64,000 bases of DNA from Alloyangia pacifica (lineage in GTDB: Bacteria > Pseudomonadota > Alphaproteobacteria > Rhodobacterales > Rhodobacteraceae). A model generated the notes under the pieces. The model had not been told where the DNA came from. It made no database searches and saw only the letters and a list, made by a program, of their open reading frames with translations. The stretch lies in the NCBI RefSeq assembly GCF_020524285.1, contig NZ_JAIVKX010000004.1, positions 124,001 to 188,000 of the forward strand. Direction: 5' to 3'. This document shows, piece after piece, positions 8,901-17,284 of this stretch. Position numbers and translations under genes: made by a program. Position 1 is the stretch's first letter; each line of letters opens with the position of its first letter.

Positions 8901-9385
8901 TGGCGGCGTGGGTATCCTCGCCCTGGTGGCTCGGCGATAGGGCCTTTCCCCTCGCCGACACCGCGCTCGAGGCAGAGCGTCTCGCCACCTCTTCCCTGCT
9001 CGGCCCGGATGGGCAACCGCTGGCCTATGCGCCCGCCCGGCTGTGGGGTCCGATCTGCGGCCTCGGGAGGCGCGCAATGGCTGATCTGCACCGCAACCAG
9101 CGCCCCTTGAGGGCTGCCATGAAACACGCGGACCACCAGCGCCTCCGGCGCCTCGTCGAAGGCGCCGTCACGGATGCCTTCCGCAGCCATCCCGACTATC
9201 TCACCGACCGCGGCACGCGCCTGGCGGTCGAGAGCGTGACCAAGCATGTTGTCGGCAACCTTGTTGGCCACGCGATGCAGACCCGCGAAGGTGGTCGCTC
9301 CGGCGGCTCTTGCGGCGCGGTCTTGCCAATGATCACGCCATCTCCGGCCAACGACGGAGCCGTCCGGGAAGCGATTTCGCCCTAG
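8900..9385 (+). CDS. Phage-like protein, unknown
   Basis: This encodes 161 residues from ATG 8900, overlapping the stop of the gene before it by one base. The middle part (about residues 74-125, KHADHQRLRRLVEGAVTDAF and YLTDRGTRLAVESVTKHVVG) looks like a small helical DNA- or RNA-associated phage protein, and an internal ATG at 9119 would give just this domain. The C-terminal 35 residues are low in structure and may be a frameshifted tail. I cannot assign a function. Confidence 0.5.
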   Translation: MAAWVSSPWWLGDRAFPLADTALEAERLATSSLLGPDGQPLAYAPARLWGPICGLGRRAMADLHRNQRPLRAAMKHADHQRLRRLVEGAVTDAFRSHPDYLTDRGTRLAVESVTKHVVGNLVGHAMQTREGGRSGGSCGAVLPMITPSPANDGAVREAISP

Positions 9386-9615
9386 GGAACCGCCCAACCT
9401 TCGGGCGCCGGGCGATCTTTTTCGCTCGGAATCCTCGATGGCAGCAGGGGGGCACGGACGCGATGCTTAGAGGCCGGCTCATGCCTCCCTACCACCCTCA
9501 TCAGCGTTGCAAGGAGTTGCACACTTTACAATGCCAACCTCTTACAAGCTATCGACTCCTCAGGCAGGCACGCCCCACCTAGGTCCGCCGCTAGTCGAAA
9601 CCAAAGGAGAACGAC
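9386..9615. other. Intergenic, 230 bp
   Basis: This contains a short inverted repeat CGCCC/GGGCG near 9392-9408 followed shortly by CTTTTT, a weak terminator candidate for the preceding phage-like genes. The rest should carry the promoter of the AlpA-like gene. A good ribosome binding site, AAAGGAG, lies at 9602-9608. No gene is seen. Confidence 0.4.
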
Positions 9616-9819
9616 ATGACTGCACCGATCAAAGCGCTCTATGTCAGAATGGCCCACGCTCAGGAGGTCTTCGGAATCCACCGCGTGACCTTCTACCGCT
9701 GGGCTGAAGCCGGGCAGATTCGCGTCTACAAGAGGGGCGCGATGTCCCTGCTCAAGGTCGCCGAGATCGAGGCATTCCTCGAAAACCGCACTGAAATGAT
9801 GCAGGGCGTTGCTGAGTGA
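9616..9819 (+). CDS. AlpA/excisionase-type small DNA-binding protein
   Basis: This 67-residue protein has a MerR-like helix-turn-helix (AQEVFGIHRVTFYRWAEAG near residues 15-33) followed by a basic wing (RVYKRGAMSLLKVAEIEAF). That is the form of AlpA regulators and excisionases, which control excision of prophages and integrative elements. AAAGGAG lies seven bases before the ATG. It lies next to a tRNA gene at the end of a phage-like segment, which fits such a role. No integrase survives in the window, so it may be an orphan left from a decayed element. Confidence 0.7.
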   Translation: MTAPIKALYVRMAHAQEVFGIHRVTFYRWAEAGQIRVYKRGAMSLLKVAEIEAFLENRTEMMQGVAE

Positions 9820-9884
9820 TGCGCGACTACTTGGGGGGCTATTTGGGGGGCCGAGCGACATCCGCCTTAGCGGAATCGTTTTAG
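9819..9884 (+). CDS. 21-codon ORF overlapping the AlpA stop, probable remnant
   Basis: The frame starts at an ATG that overlaps the TGA of the AlpA-like gene (TGATG) and encodes 21 residues with a YLGGYLGG repeat, ending just before the tRNA-Thr gene. It may be the scar of an integrase or other gene deleted between the AlpA gene and the tRNA. It may also be a coupled micropeptide. There is little basis to choose. Confidence 0.3.
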   Translation: MRDYLGGYLGGRATSALAESF

Positions 9885-9907
9885 ATCAGATACTTAAATT
9901 CGTAACT

Positions 9908-9983
9908 TGGTGCCCCCACACGGACTCGAACCGCGGACCTACTGATTACAAATCAGTTGCTCTACCAGCTGAGCTATAGGGGC
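9908..9983 (-). tRNA. tRNA-Thr, anticodon TGT
   Basis: The reverse complement folds into a complete cloverleaf. The acceptor stem is GCCCCTA paired with TGGGGGC, discriminator A and an encoded CCA. The D arm contains AGCTGGTA, the anticodon stem-loop is ACTGA-TTTGTAA-TCAGT with anticodon TGT, and the T loop is TTCGAGT. Its 3' end points toward the phage-like segment, the usual geometry of an integration site in a tRNA gene. I found no second copy of the 3' end in the window that would mark the other attachment site. Confidence 0.95.
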
Positions 9984-10032
9984 ACCGTGGGCAGAGGGAT
10001 ATGCCAGCTTCGCCCCCCAGTGCAAGAGCGAT

Positions 10033-11700
10033 TCAGCGATTTGCGCGCGCGAGCAGCCCGACCGCCGCCAGTCCGACGCCGATCACCAGCACCGCCGCCG
10101 GGGCGGCGCCTCCGAGGTTCTCCAGCGAGGCCTGGTCGTGCACCCGGGTCGCCAGGGTCTCGTAGTTGAACGGGCGCAGCAGCAGCGTCGCGGGCAGCTC
10201 CTTCACGCAGTCCACGAAGACCAGCAGCAGCGCCGAGGCGACCGAGCCGCGCATCAGCGGATAGTAGACCTCGCGGAGGGTCTGGCCCTGGGTGCGGCCG
10301 AGCGAGCGCGCGGCGCGGGCGAGGTTGGGCGAAATGCGCCCCATCGCCGCGTCCGCCGCCCCCTGGGCAATGGCGAAGAAGCGCACGAAGTAGGACAGCA
10401 CCAGCGCGAAGGCCGAGCCGGTCAGCACCAGGCCGATGTCGATGCCGGTCGCGGCCTCTACCGTGTCGGCGAGCACGTGGTCCACCGCCGCCAGCGGAAT
10501 CAGGATGCCGACCCCGAGCACGGCGCCCGGCGCGGCGTAGCCGATGGTCGAAATCGGCAGCAGCAGCCGCGGCAGCTGCCGCCCCGACAGGCGCACCCCG
10601 TAGACCAGGAAGATGCCGCCGAGCACCGTCAGCACCGCCGCGATGCCGCCGACGGTGAGCGTATGCACCCCGGCGCGCCAGAGCCGCGGATCGGCCCAGG
10701 CCTGGGCATTGTCGATCGCATGGCCGAGGATCACACAGGCGGGCAGCACGAAGCCCATGCCGAAGGGAATGAGGCAGGCCAGCATCGCGCCAAGCCCCGT
10801 TGCACCGCGCAGCGCGGTGCGCGCCACCGGGCGATGCCGCGAGGAGAGGTTGAAGAAGCGCATGCGCCGCCGCGAGCCCTTCTCGAGCAGCACCAGCACG
10901 ATCACCAGCGCCAGCACCGTGCCGGCGATCTGCGCCGCGCCGCCGGCGTTGTTGCTCTGCAGCCAAACGCTGAAGATGCCGGTGGTCAGGGTCTGCACCG
11001 AGAAATAATCGACCGTGCCGAAGTCGTTCACCGCCTCCATCATCGCTATCGCCATGCCTGCGGCGATTGCCGGGCGCGCGAGCGGCAGGCCGACCCGCCA
11101 GAACCGCGCCACGGCGCCCTGCCCCAGCGAGCGTGCCACCTCGTCGGCGCTGCCCGGCTGCTCGCGAAAGGCGTTGCGGGCGAGCAGGTAGACGTAGGGG
11201 TAAAGCGCCGCCGAGAGCACCACGATCGCCGCCCCCATCGAGCGAATCTCGGGGAACCAGTAGTCGCGCGAGGTCTGCCAGCCGAAGATCTCGCGCAGCC
11301 CCGTCTGCACGGGCCCGGCGTATTCGAGGAAATCCACCAGCGCGTAGGCGCCGACATAGGCCGGGATCGCCAGCGGCAGCAGCAGCAGCCACTCCAGCCA
11401 GCGCCGCCCCGGGAACTCGTAGCGCGCCACCAGCCAGGCCGCGCCCGAGCCCGCCGCCCCGGCCAGCAGCCCGACCCCCGCCATCAGCTTCAGCGTGTTG
11501 CCGAAGTAGCGCGGCAGGGTGGTCGAGATCAGATGCGGCCAGATGTTCTCGGAGGGAAACAGCGCGATCCAGAGAACCGCGAGGATCGGCGCGACGACCA
11601 CCGCGGCGATGAGCGCGGCGCCAAGCGACCAGGGGTTCGGCAGGACCCGCGCCAGGGACAGGCGCGCGCGGCGCGGGGCGCTGTTGTCGGCAAGGCTCAT
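10033..11700 (-). CDS. Ferric iron-type ABC transporter permease (FbpB-like)
   Basis: This 555-residue inner-membrane protein has about twelve predicted membrane segments in two homologous halves. Each half carries a permease loop that contacts the ATPase (EVARSLGQGAVARFWRVGLPLARPA near 188, and ARAARSLGRTQGQTLREVYYPLMRG near 455). This duplicated form is typical of Fe3+ (FbpB/SfuB) and related permeases. A strong AGGAG precedes the start at 11700. The binding protein and ATPase are not adjacent; an Fbp-like binding protein lies far away at 61577 but sits beside a sensor kinase. The substrate is inferred from the family only. Confidence 0.85.
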   Translation of the reverse strand: MSLADNSAPRRARLSLARVLPNPWSLGAALIAAVVVAPILAVLWIALFPSENIWPHLISTTLPRYFGNTLKLMAGVGLLAGAAGSGAAWLVARYEFPGRRWLEWLLLLPLAIPAYVGAYALVDFLEYAGPVQTGLREIFGWQTSRDYWFPEIRSMGAAIVVLSAALYPYVYLLARNAFREQPGSADEVARSLGQGAVARFWRVGLPLARPAIAAGMAIAMMEAVNDFGTVDYFSVQTLTTGIFSVWLQSNNAGGAAQIAGTVLALVIVLVLLEKGSRRRMRFFNLSSRHRPVARTALRGATGLGAMLACLIPFGMGFVLPACVILGHAIDNAQAWADPRLWRAGVHTLTVGGIAAVLTVLGGIFLVYGVRLSGRQLPRLLLPISTIGYAAPGAVLGVGILIPLAAVDHVLADTVEAATGIDIGLVLTGSAFALVLSYFVRFFAIAQGAADAAMGRISPNLARAARSLGRTQGQTLREVYYPLMRGSVASALLLVFVDCVKELPATLLLRPFNYETLATRVHDQASLENLGGAAPAAVLVIGVGLAAVGLLARANR

Positions 11701-11795
11701 GGGGGCTCCTTCGTGGTCCGCCGAGAGCGGCGCGCTGTTTTCCTTGGCTCCATTCCGCTTATAGTGCCTGCCGTTGGTAATCGAAAGTGCAGGTC

Positions 11796-12677
11796 ATGCA
11801 GGTCATTCTCCATATCGGCGCGCAATGCACGGACGAGGATCGCCTGCTCAAGGGGCTGCTGCGCAACGCCGGCGACTTCCATCGCGAAGGCATCGCCATC
11901 CCCGGCCCGTCCCGCTACCGCATGCTGCTGTCGGAGGCGGTCGGCGCCCTCGGCGCAGAAGAGCCGGCCCCCGAGGCCCGCGAGGTGCTGCTCGACGCCA
12001 TCCTCAGCGAGGATGCCGACACGGTGAACCGCCTGATCCTCAGCCACGAGACCCTGTTGTCCGTGCCGAAACTGGCGCTCGAGGACGGGGCGCTCTACCG
12101 CAAGGCCGAGCGGCGGCTGCAGGCGATGGCCCGGCTTTTTGCCGGCGACGAGCTGCAGATCTTCCTCGGGGTGCGCGATTTTGCCACCTGGCTGCCCGCC
12201 ATGCTGCGCGCCACGCCGCACCAGACGCTCGAGAGCTTCCTGTCGGGCGCTGATCCGATGCGGCTGCGCTGGTCGGAGCTGGTACTGCGGCTGCGCCGCG
12301 CCCTGCCCGAAGTGCCGATCACGCTCTGGTGCAACGAGGACACGCCGCTGCTGTGGGGGCAGATCCTGCGCGCCGCCGCGGGGATCGAACCCGACCGCAA
12401 GATCACTGGCAGCTTCGATCTCTTCTCCGAGATCGTCAGCCCCGAGGCCATGCAGCGCTTCCGCGGGTTCCTGCGCGAGAACCCCACGGTGAGCGAGGCG
12501 CAGAAGCGCCGGGTGATGATGGCCTTCCTGGAGAAATACGCGCTGCCCGGGGCGATGGAAGAAGAGCTCGACATGCCGGGCTGGGACGAGACCTACGTCG
12601 ACATGCTCACCGGGCTCTACGACGAAGACGTCTGGCAGATGCAGCAGATGGACGGGGTCCGGGTGCTGGCGCTCTGA
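11796..12677 (+). CDS. Conserved roseobacter protein of unknown function
   Basis: This encodes 293 residues from ATG 11796; an in-frame GTG at 11787 is an alternative start. The N-terminus (QVILHIGAQCTDEDRLLKGL) resembles the start of P-loop or sulfotransferase-like proteins common in roseobacters, but a clean Walker A motif is absent. The remainder is helical and acidic. It is divergent from the iron-type permease, with an intergenic gap of about 95 bp that should carry both promoters. I cannot assign a reaction. Confidence 0.65.
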   Translation: MQVILHIGAQCTDEDRLLKGLLRNAGDFHREGIAIPGPSRYRMLLSEAVGALGAEEPAPEAREVLLDAILSEDADTVNRLILSHETLLSVPKLALEDGALYRKAERRLQAMARLFAGDELQIFLGVRDFATWLPAMLRATPHQTLESFLSGADPMRLRWSELVLRLRRALPEVPITLWCNEDTPLLWGQILRAAAGIEPDRKITGSFDLFSEIVSPEAMQRFRGFLRENPTVSEAQKRRVMMAFLEKYALPGAMEEELDMPGWDETYVDMLTGLYDEDVWQMQQMDGVRVLAL

Positions 12678-12712
12678 GTTGGCGCCGCGCCGCGGCGGGG
12701 CCGCGATCGGGG

Positions 12713-12775
12713 GCGCTGCCCCCCGCCTCCGACGACTCCCCCGGGCTATTTTATCTGGACGAAGGCCGAAGCCCT
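12713..12775 (+). repeat. Dispersed intergenic element, copy 1
   Basis: The order of blocks is GGGGGCGCTGCCCCC, GCCTCCGACGACTCCCCCGG, an AT-rich TATTTTAT and TCTGGACGAAG. Similar block orders occur at 27610-27665 and 62930-62990 on the reverse strand. Such elements are common between genes in Rhodobacteraceae. Here it lies downstream of the 11796 gene and may act in 3' end formation. Confidence 0.55.
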
Positions 12776-12793
12776 TTGCCCGCGAGGGGACAG

Positions 12794-12826
12794 CAAAAAG
12801 CCGGGACGCGGGGCCCCGGCTTTGCT
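12794..12826 (-). terminator. Rho-independent terminator of gapR
   Basis: Read on the reverse strand, AAAGCCGGG and CCCGGCTTT form a nine-pair stem around a nine-base loop followed by TTGC after five T residues in all. It lies about 25 bp past the gapR stop. The sequence is nearly symmetric, with AAAAAG on the other side, so it may also stop rightward transcripts. Confidence 0.8.
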
Positions 12827-12850
12827 CGTAGAACGGGACTGGCGCTCGGC

Positions 12851-13108
12851 TCAGTCCATGCCGAGCGCGGCCTTGTACATCTCCAGCACCGCCTCTTCCT
12901 CGGCGATGTCGTCCTTGTCGCGCTTGCGCAGGGCGATGACCTTGCGCATGACCTTGGTGTCGTAGCCGCGGCCCTTTGCCTCGGCCATGACCTCTTTCTG
13001 CTGGTCGGCGATTTCCTTCTTTTCCATCTCGAGCCGCTCGAACCGCTCGATGAATTGCTTCAGCTCGCCTGCGGCGACGCCATAGGCGCCGGAATCATTG
13101 TCCTGCAT
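12851..13108 (-). CDS. gapR: GapR/DUF2312 nucleoid-associated protein
   Basis: This 85-residue, almost wholly helical protein matches the DUF2312 family: LKQFIERFERLE, EIADQQKEVMAEAKGRGYD and KVMRKVIALRKRD in the usual order. In Caulobacter, GapR forms a clamp around overtwisted DNA and stimulates topoisomerases ahead of replication and transcription. The length equals the family norm. It has AGGAG upstream of the ATG and its own terminator, so it is probably a single-gene unit. Confidence 0.9.
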   Translation of the reverse strand: MQDNDSGAYGVAAGELKQFIERFERLEMEKKEIADQQKEVMAEAKGRGYDTKVMRKVIALRKRDKDDIAEEEAVLEMYKAALGMD

Positions 13109-13287
13109 CTCATCAACTCCTGCCAGATTTTCTGCCGGTATCGCCGGTTTGACTACCCCCCGGCGCCGCGCCCATCAAGCCCGATCCGGCACGCCGGGGA
13201 GATGCCGCCGAGGGTTGCGACGCCCGCGGCGATGCAGTACCCGCCCGGAAAGCGCCGACGGGCGGCGCGAACGGAGGGTAGTGCGGC

Positions 13288-13503
13288 ATGGAATGGCTGA
13301 TCTGGCTGGGTGCGGCGGTCTCGCTCGCGGGGCTCCTGGGGCTTTTCGGATGCATCATCAAGGTCTGGAGCGCCAAGCGCGCCGGGCTCGACGACGAAGG
13401 GCTGCGCGAGGTGATGCGCAAGATCGTGCCGCTGAACATGGCAACGCTGCTGCTGTCGGTCTTCGGCCTCGCGATGGTGATGGTCGGCATCCTGCTCGGC
13501 TGA
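13288..13503 (+). CDS. Small two-segment membrane protein
   Basis: This 71-residue protein has two hydrophobic segments (about residues 3-25 and 50-70) joined by a charged cytoplasmic-looking loop (SAKRAGLDDEGLREVMRK). GGAGGG lies seven bases before the start. It is of a type conserved as a hypothetical in Rhodobacteraceae. It converges on the FadB-like gene, with 9 bp between the stops. No function is known to me. Confidence 0.7.
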   Translation: MEWLIWLGAAVSLAGLLGLFGCIIKVWSAKRAGLDDEGLREVMRKIVPLNMATLLLSVFGLAMVMVGILLG

Positions 13504-13512
13504 GCCGGGGGC

Positions 13513-15495
13513 CTAGCGAACCGGCCAGTCCGCCGCGCGCGTGGTGACCAGATCGTCCCAGAGCGCATGCGGCGCCCAGAAGGCGCGGTCGGGATGCGCC
13601 ACCCCGGCGAGCGCCTCGCGCACAGCCCGCGCCCCGAGGCGCAGCGCGGCCGACATCGGCCCGCCGCGCCAGCGCGGCATCTCCAGCACCTGCAGCGCCA
13701 CAAGGTCGAGATCGGAGGCCCGCGCCAGCATGCCCGTGGACAGCATGCGCGCCCCCTCGTTGGCCATGGCGCCGATCAGCAGCAGACGAAGCTGCGCAGC
13801 CGGCAACGCGCGCGCGTCGGGGCGGCGGGCCGCGAGGAAGGCGTGGACCTCGGCGCTGCCCTCGGGCGCGCCGGCCTCGGGCCAGTCATAGAAGCCCGCG
13901 CCGCCCTCGCGGCCCCGGCGCCCGGCACCGGCCAGGGCGCTGGCCCAGTTCTCCGCGCCCTCGGCCCGGACCTGCGCGCCGAGACGCGCCAGCCCCATCT
14001 GGTCGCGGCGCAGGAAAGGTCCGCGGCGCCAGCCCCAGTCGCGGCAGGCGGCGTCGATGTCATAGGGGCTCTGCCCCATGTCGACCAGCGCATCCGCCGC
14101 CCGACAGCAGACATCGAAGATGCGTCCGCCGAGGCTTTCTCCGCCCGATCGCACGCGGATCGCGAGGCAGCCCATCTGCTGCGCCAGCGCCTCGGCCTCG
14201 GCGAGCTGCTCGGCATGGGCCTCCGGCCCGGCGATCACCTCGACCAGCCTGGCGCCGAGCGGCGCCGGAGCGAAGCGCAGGCCGACCTCGCGCACCCGGC
14301 CCGGATAGGCGACAAGCCGGCTGACGCCAGCCGGCGCCGCGACGTCGCGCTGCCCCGGCCCGGCCAGCAGGATCAGCCCGGCGCTGCGCGCCATGTCCGC
14401 GGGCGTGCCGACGCGCAGCCGCGAGAGGCGCTCCTCGGCCTGCTCTTCTGTAGTGCTCCCGGCGTGCCGCGCCGTCTTGAGACGCCGGTGCAGGGCGATC
14501 ACCCCGGCGTGCAGCACGTCCGGCGCGTCGCAACCCCAGTCGACCCCGGCGGCGACGGGCAGCAGCGCCTGCACCAGCGGCAGCGCCAGCGGCCCCTCGC
14601 CGAGCACGGCGATGCGCTGCGGCGCGCGGCGTGCAGGCGCCATGGCGGCGGCGGCGCTGCGCTCGGCGGCGGCGACGGCGCGCAGGGCGGCGCTGGCCTC
14701 GGTTTCGCGGCAGGTCTCGAAGGCATCCACCTCGAACTCCAGACCGCCCGCATAGGGCAGCAACTGCGCCGCTTCGACCGCGGCGACGATCTCGCGCGGG
14801 GCGGGATTGCCCGCGCTCGCGACCTCGGCGCGGCGGGCTGCCACCGCTTGCTGGTAGGCCAGAGGATCGGCAAACCCCTCGCGGCGCTGCGCGGCGGGGC
14901 GTGGCCCCAGCCCCTCGGCGCGCAGCTCGGCGCAGAAGGCCCGGGTCTCTTCCTCGAGCGGGCCCTGCGCGAGATGGTCAATGAGCCCACCTGACGCCGC
15001 GTCGAGGATGATGGCCTGCCCCGAGAGCATCAGCTCCAGCGCCGGCCCTGCCCCGACCAGACGCGGCAGCCGCTGCGTGGCGCCGGCGGCAGGCGTCAGG
15101 CCAAGGGCGACGTTGGGCAGACCGAAGCGCGTGCCGGGTGCTGCGAGACGGTAGTGCGCCGCCAGCGCCAGCTCGGCGCCGGTGCCCAGGGCGCAGCCGT
15201 GCAGCGCGGCGATCACCGGCTTGGTGCAGGCCTCGATCCGACGACAGAGCTCGGCGGGCGTGGGCGGGGCGTGGGGGCCTTCGAGCTCGGCGGGGTCGTC
15301 CCCCTCGGAGAAGCAGGCGCCCGCGCCCTGCAGCACGATGCAGGCGACGTCGCGGTCTGCCTCCGCCCGCTCGATCTCGGCGAGCAGCGCGCCGCGCAGC
15401 GCGGGTGTCAGCCGGTTGGCCGCATCGCCGGACATCTCCAGCCAGGCGATCCCCTCGCCGTTCCGCACCTCAACCGCGCCTGCCGCCTGCGCCAT
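13513..15495 (-). CDS. FadB/FadJ-like fusion with altered catalytic residues
   Basis: This 660-residue protein has the layout of bacterial trifunctional beta-oxidation enzymes: crotonase domain (residues 1 to about 190), linker, Rossmann domain near 285 and two C-terminal 3-hydroxyacyl-CoA dehydrogenase domains. Key residues differ. In the crotonase part GTGAEL keeps the first catalytic Glu, but the second, normally GLPE, is GLPN. In the dehydrogenase part the FadB-type HFFNP, which holds the catalytic His, reads LRFAP, and the nucleotide loop is GEGPLA. It may have lost one or both activities or act on an unusual substrate. The start at 15495 follows AAAGGCGG; an upstream extension is possible but non-homologous. 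Confidence 0.8.
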   Translation of the reverse strand: MAQAAGAVEVRNGEGIAWLEMSGDAANRLTPALRGALLAEIERAEADRDVACIVLQGAGACFSEGDDPAELEGPHAPPTPAELCRRIEACTKPVIAALHGCALGTGAELALAAHYRLAAPGTRFGLPNVALGLTPAAGATQRLPRLVGAGPALELMLSGQAIILDAASGGLIDHLAQGPLEEETRAFCAELRAEGLGPRPAAQRREGFADPLAYQQAVAARRAEVASAGNPAPREIVAAVEAAQLLPYAGGLEFEVDAFETCRETEASAALRAVAAAERSAAAAMAPARRAPQRIAVLGEGPLALPLVQALLPVAAGVDWGCDAPDVLHAGVIALHRRLKTARHAGSTTEEQAEERLSRLRVGTPADMARSAGLILLAGPGQRDVAAPAGVSRLVAYPGRVREVGLRFAPAPLGARLVEVIAGPEAHAEQLAEAEALAQQMGCLAIRVRSGGESLGGRIFDVCCRAADALVDMGQSPYDIDAACRDWGWRRGPFLRRDQMGLARLGAQVRAEGAENWASALAGAGRRGREGGAGFYDWPEAGAPEGSAEVHAFLAARRPDARALPAAQLRLLLIGAMANEGARMLSTGMLARASDLDLVALQVLEMPRWRGGPMSAALRLGARAVREALAGVAHPDRAFWAPHALWDDLVTTRAADWPVR

Positions 15496-15684
15496 CTGCC
15501 CGCCTTTCCAATTGCCTGCGGGCGCAGAAGCAGCGCCCCGCAGCCCGTCCCGATCCTCATGCCCTCCGGCATCCCCGCGAGCTAGTGGGTTCCGCACGGC
15601 GCGGCAAGACGAGAATCCGCCGCGCCGGCCCTTCGGGCCGCGCGGCGGTGTGGCCTGCACCAACGGCAGGCAGGGAGCTGCCGA

Positions 15685-15897
15685 TCAGATCGGCATATTG
15701 TCGAAGCGGGCCTCGAGCTCGGCATCGACCTCGCTGCGCAGCCGGTCGCGCACATGCGCGGGCAAGGCAACGCCACGCACCCGGGCCTCGACCGCGAGGC
15801 GCTCAAGCTCGGCCACGAGGGCCGCGTGTTCGGCGCCCTGCGCGTCCTCCAGGGCGCGCTCGACCGTATCGATGCGGCGTTTCAACCTGTCGTCCAT
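15685..15897 (-). CDS. Small helical coiled-coil-like protein
   Basis: This 70-residue protein starts at ATG 15897 behind AGGAGGAAGACCAG. It is almost entirely charged helix with heptad-like spacing (RLKRRIDTVERALEDAQ, HAALVAELERLAVEAR). The frame is open much further upstream, but that part lacks a good start and looks non-coding. Function unknown; it lies upstream of the FadB-like gene and in the same direction, 189 bp away. Confidence 0.6.
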   Translation of the reverse strand: MDDRLKRRIDTVERALEDAQGAEHAALVAELERLAVEARVRGVALPAHVRDRLRSEVDAELEARFDNMPI

Positions 15898-16301
15898 CTG
15901 GTCTTCCTCCTCGAATGTTTGCCGGGTGCGGGGCGAAGATCCTTCGCCGCCGCTGGCGCCCAGACCGCACTTCGGGATTGCCCCTTTGGCTGTCGCGCCG
16001 CCCCTCAATAGCTTGACCAAGGCCGCCGGATCCTTGCGGAACCGAACGGCACACGCCCGGGGCGCGGCTGCGTGCCCGCCCCTGAGGCCATTCAATTCTT
16101 GCGTCGTCCTCCCGTATCGGCGCGTTTCATCCCCTGCCCCATGCCCACGCGCGGCCCTGGGGGCGCTCGTCGGATGGGGGGTTGTTACTTGGGAATCGTG
16201 CACCGATACGCCGATGATGACCATGATATGGGTCAATCGCAACGAATCCTTGAACACGCATTCAGCTTTTACTATATGAACCTCAAACGGAGGATCGTCC
16301 C
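15898..16301. promoter_or_regulatory. Divergent intergenic region with promoter of the sulfide operon
   Basis: This 400-bp gap separates the small leftward gene from the rightward persulfide dioxygenase gene. I see an imperfect palindrome GAAT-N12-ATTC at 16244-16263 and an AT-rich CTTTTACTATATGAAC just after it. Sulfide-responsive ArsR-type repressors (BigR, SqrR) control such operons and bind ATTC/GAAT-type palindromes, so this is a candidate operator, with low confidence. GGAGG at 16289-16293 is the ribosome binding site of the dioxygenase gene. No regulator gene is adjacent. Confidence 0.35.
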
Positions 16302-17168
16302 ATGATGACACCTGAAGTCACCGCCTTCTTCGACGAGGCAACCAACACCATCTCCTACGTCGTGCGCGACCCTGCGGGCAGCGCCTGCGCGGTCGTCGAC
16401 AGCGTGCTCGACTTCGACTACGCCTCGGGCCGCACCGACACCCGCTCGGCCGACGCCATCATCGCCTTCGTCAAGGAGAAGGGCTACAAGGTCGAATGGC
16501 TTCTGGAGAGCCACGTGCACGCCGACCACCTCTCGGCCGCGCCCTACATCCAGCGCGAGCTGGGCGGCAAGATCGGCATCGGCGAGCGCATCACCGTGGT
16601 GCAGGACACCTTCGGCAAGGTGTTCAACGAGGGCACCGAGTTCCAGCGTGACGGTTCGCAGTTCGACAAGCTCTTCGAGGAGGGCGACAGCTTCCACATC
16701 GGCCAGCTGCGCGGCGACGTGCTGCACACGCCGGGCCACACCCCGGCCTGCCTGACCTACGTGATCGGCGATGCCGCCTTCGTCGGCGACACGCTGTTCA
16801 TGCCCGACTTCGGCACCGCGCGCTGCGACTTCCCCGGCGGCTCCTCGGAAACGCTCTTTGCCTCGATCCAAAAGATCCTGGCGCTGCCCGACGAGACCCG
16901 CATTTTCGTCGGCCACGATTACAAGGCGCCTGGCCGCGACGACTACGCCTGGGAGACCACGGTGGGCGAGCAGAAGGCGCTCAACATCCACGTCGGCAGC
17001 GGCAAATCCGCCGAGGAGTTCGTCAAGATGCGCGACGAACGCGACGCGACCCTCGCCATGCCCAAGCTGATCATCCCGTCGCTGCAGGTGAACATGCGCG
17101 CCGGCCAGATGCCGCCCGCCGACGAAAAGGGCGACGTCTTCCTGAAGGTGCCGGTCAACAAGCTCTGA
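16302..17168 (+). CDS. blh: MBL-fold persulfide dioxygenase (Blh/ETHE1-type)
   Basis: This 288-residue metallo-beta-lactamase-fold enzyme keeps the metal site: ESHVHADHL near 68-76, HTPGHTPACL near 142, GDTLFMPD near 162 and VGHDY near 206. The MPDFGTARCDFPGGSSETL block is typical of sulfur (glutathione persulfide) dioxygenases of the Blh/PDO group, which oxidise persulfide to sulfite. The protein is cytoplasmic. The gene heads a rightward operon with two YeeE/YedE halves and a DUF442 protein, the usual set for sulfide detoxification controlled by BigR. Confidence 0.88.
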   Translation: MMTPEVTAFFDEATNTISYVVRDPAGSACAVVDSVLDFDYASGRTDTRSADAIIAFVKEKGYKVEWLLESHVHADHLSAAPYIQRELGGKIGIGERITVVQDTFGKVFNEGTEFQRDGSQFDKLFEEGDSFHIGQLRGDVLHTPGHTPACLTYVIGDAAFVGDTLFMPDFGTARCDFPGGSSETLFASIQKILALPDETRIFVGHDYKAPGRDDYAWETTVGEQKALNIHVGSGKSAEEFVKMRDERDATLAMPKLIIPSLQVNMRAGQMPPADEKGDVFLKVPVNKL

Positions 17169-17284
17169 CCGCATAGGGCCACCACTCACGACACCATGCG
17201 CGCTCCGCTTCCGGGCGGGGCGCGCCTCTCATTACGGACAGCGGGCGCATTTGGGGGCGGCCGCACGACAAAGGAACCGCACAT

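Noticed and set aside
10033-11700. Iron permease and the binding protein at 61577 as one transporter
   Set aside because: They are 50 kb apart and the binding protein is translationally coupled to a sensor kinase; no evidence links them.
10138-12027. A 629-codon rightward frame over the iron permease gene
   Set aside because: Its translation is low-complexity Arg/Gln/His-rich sequence typical of a shadow frame, and the opposite strand encodes a clear twelve-segment permease.
15898-16311. N-terminal extension of the 70-residue leftward protein to 208 residues
   Set aside because: The extension has no conserved look, crosses the promoter of the divergent sulfide operon, and a strong ribosome binding site lies directly before ATG 15897.
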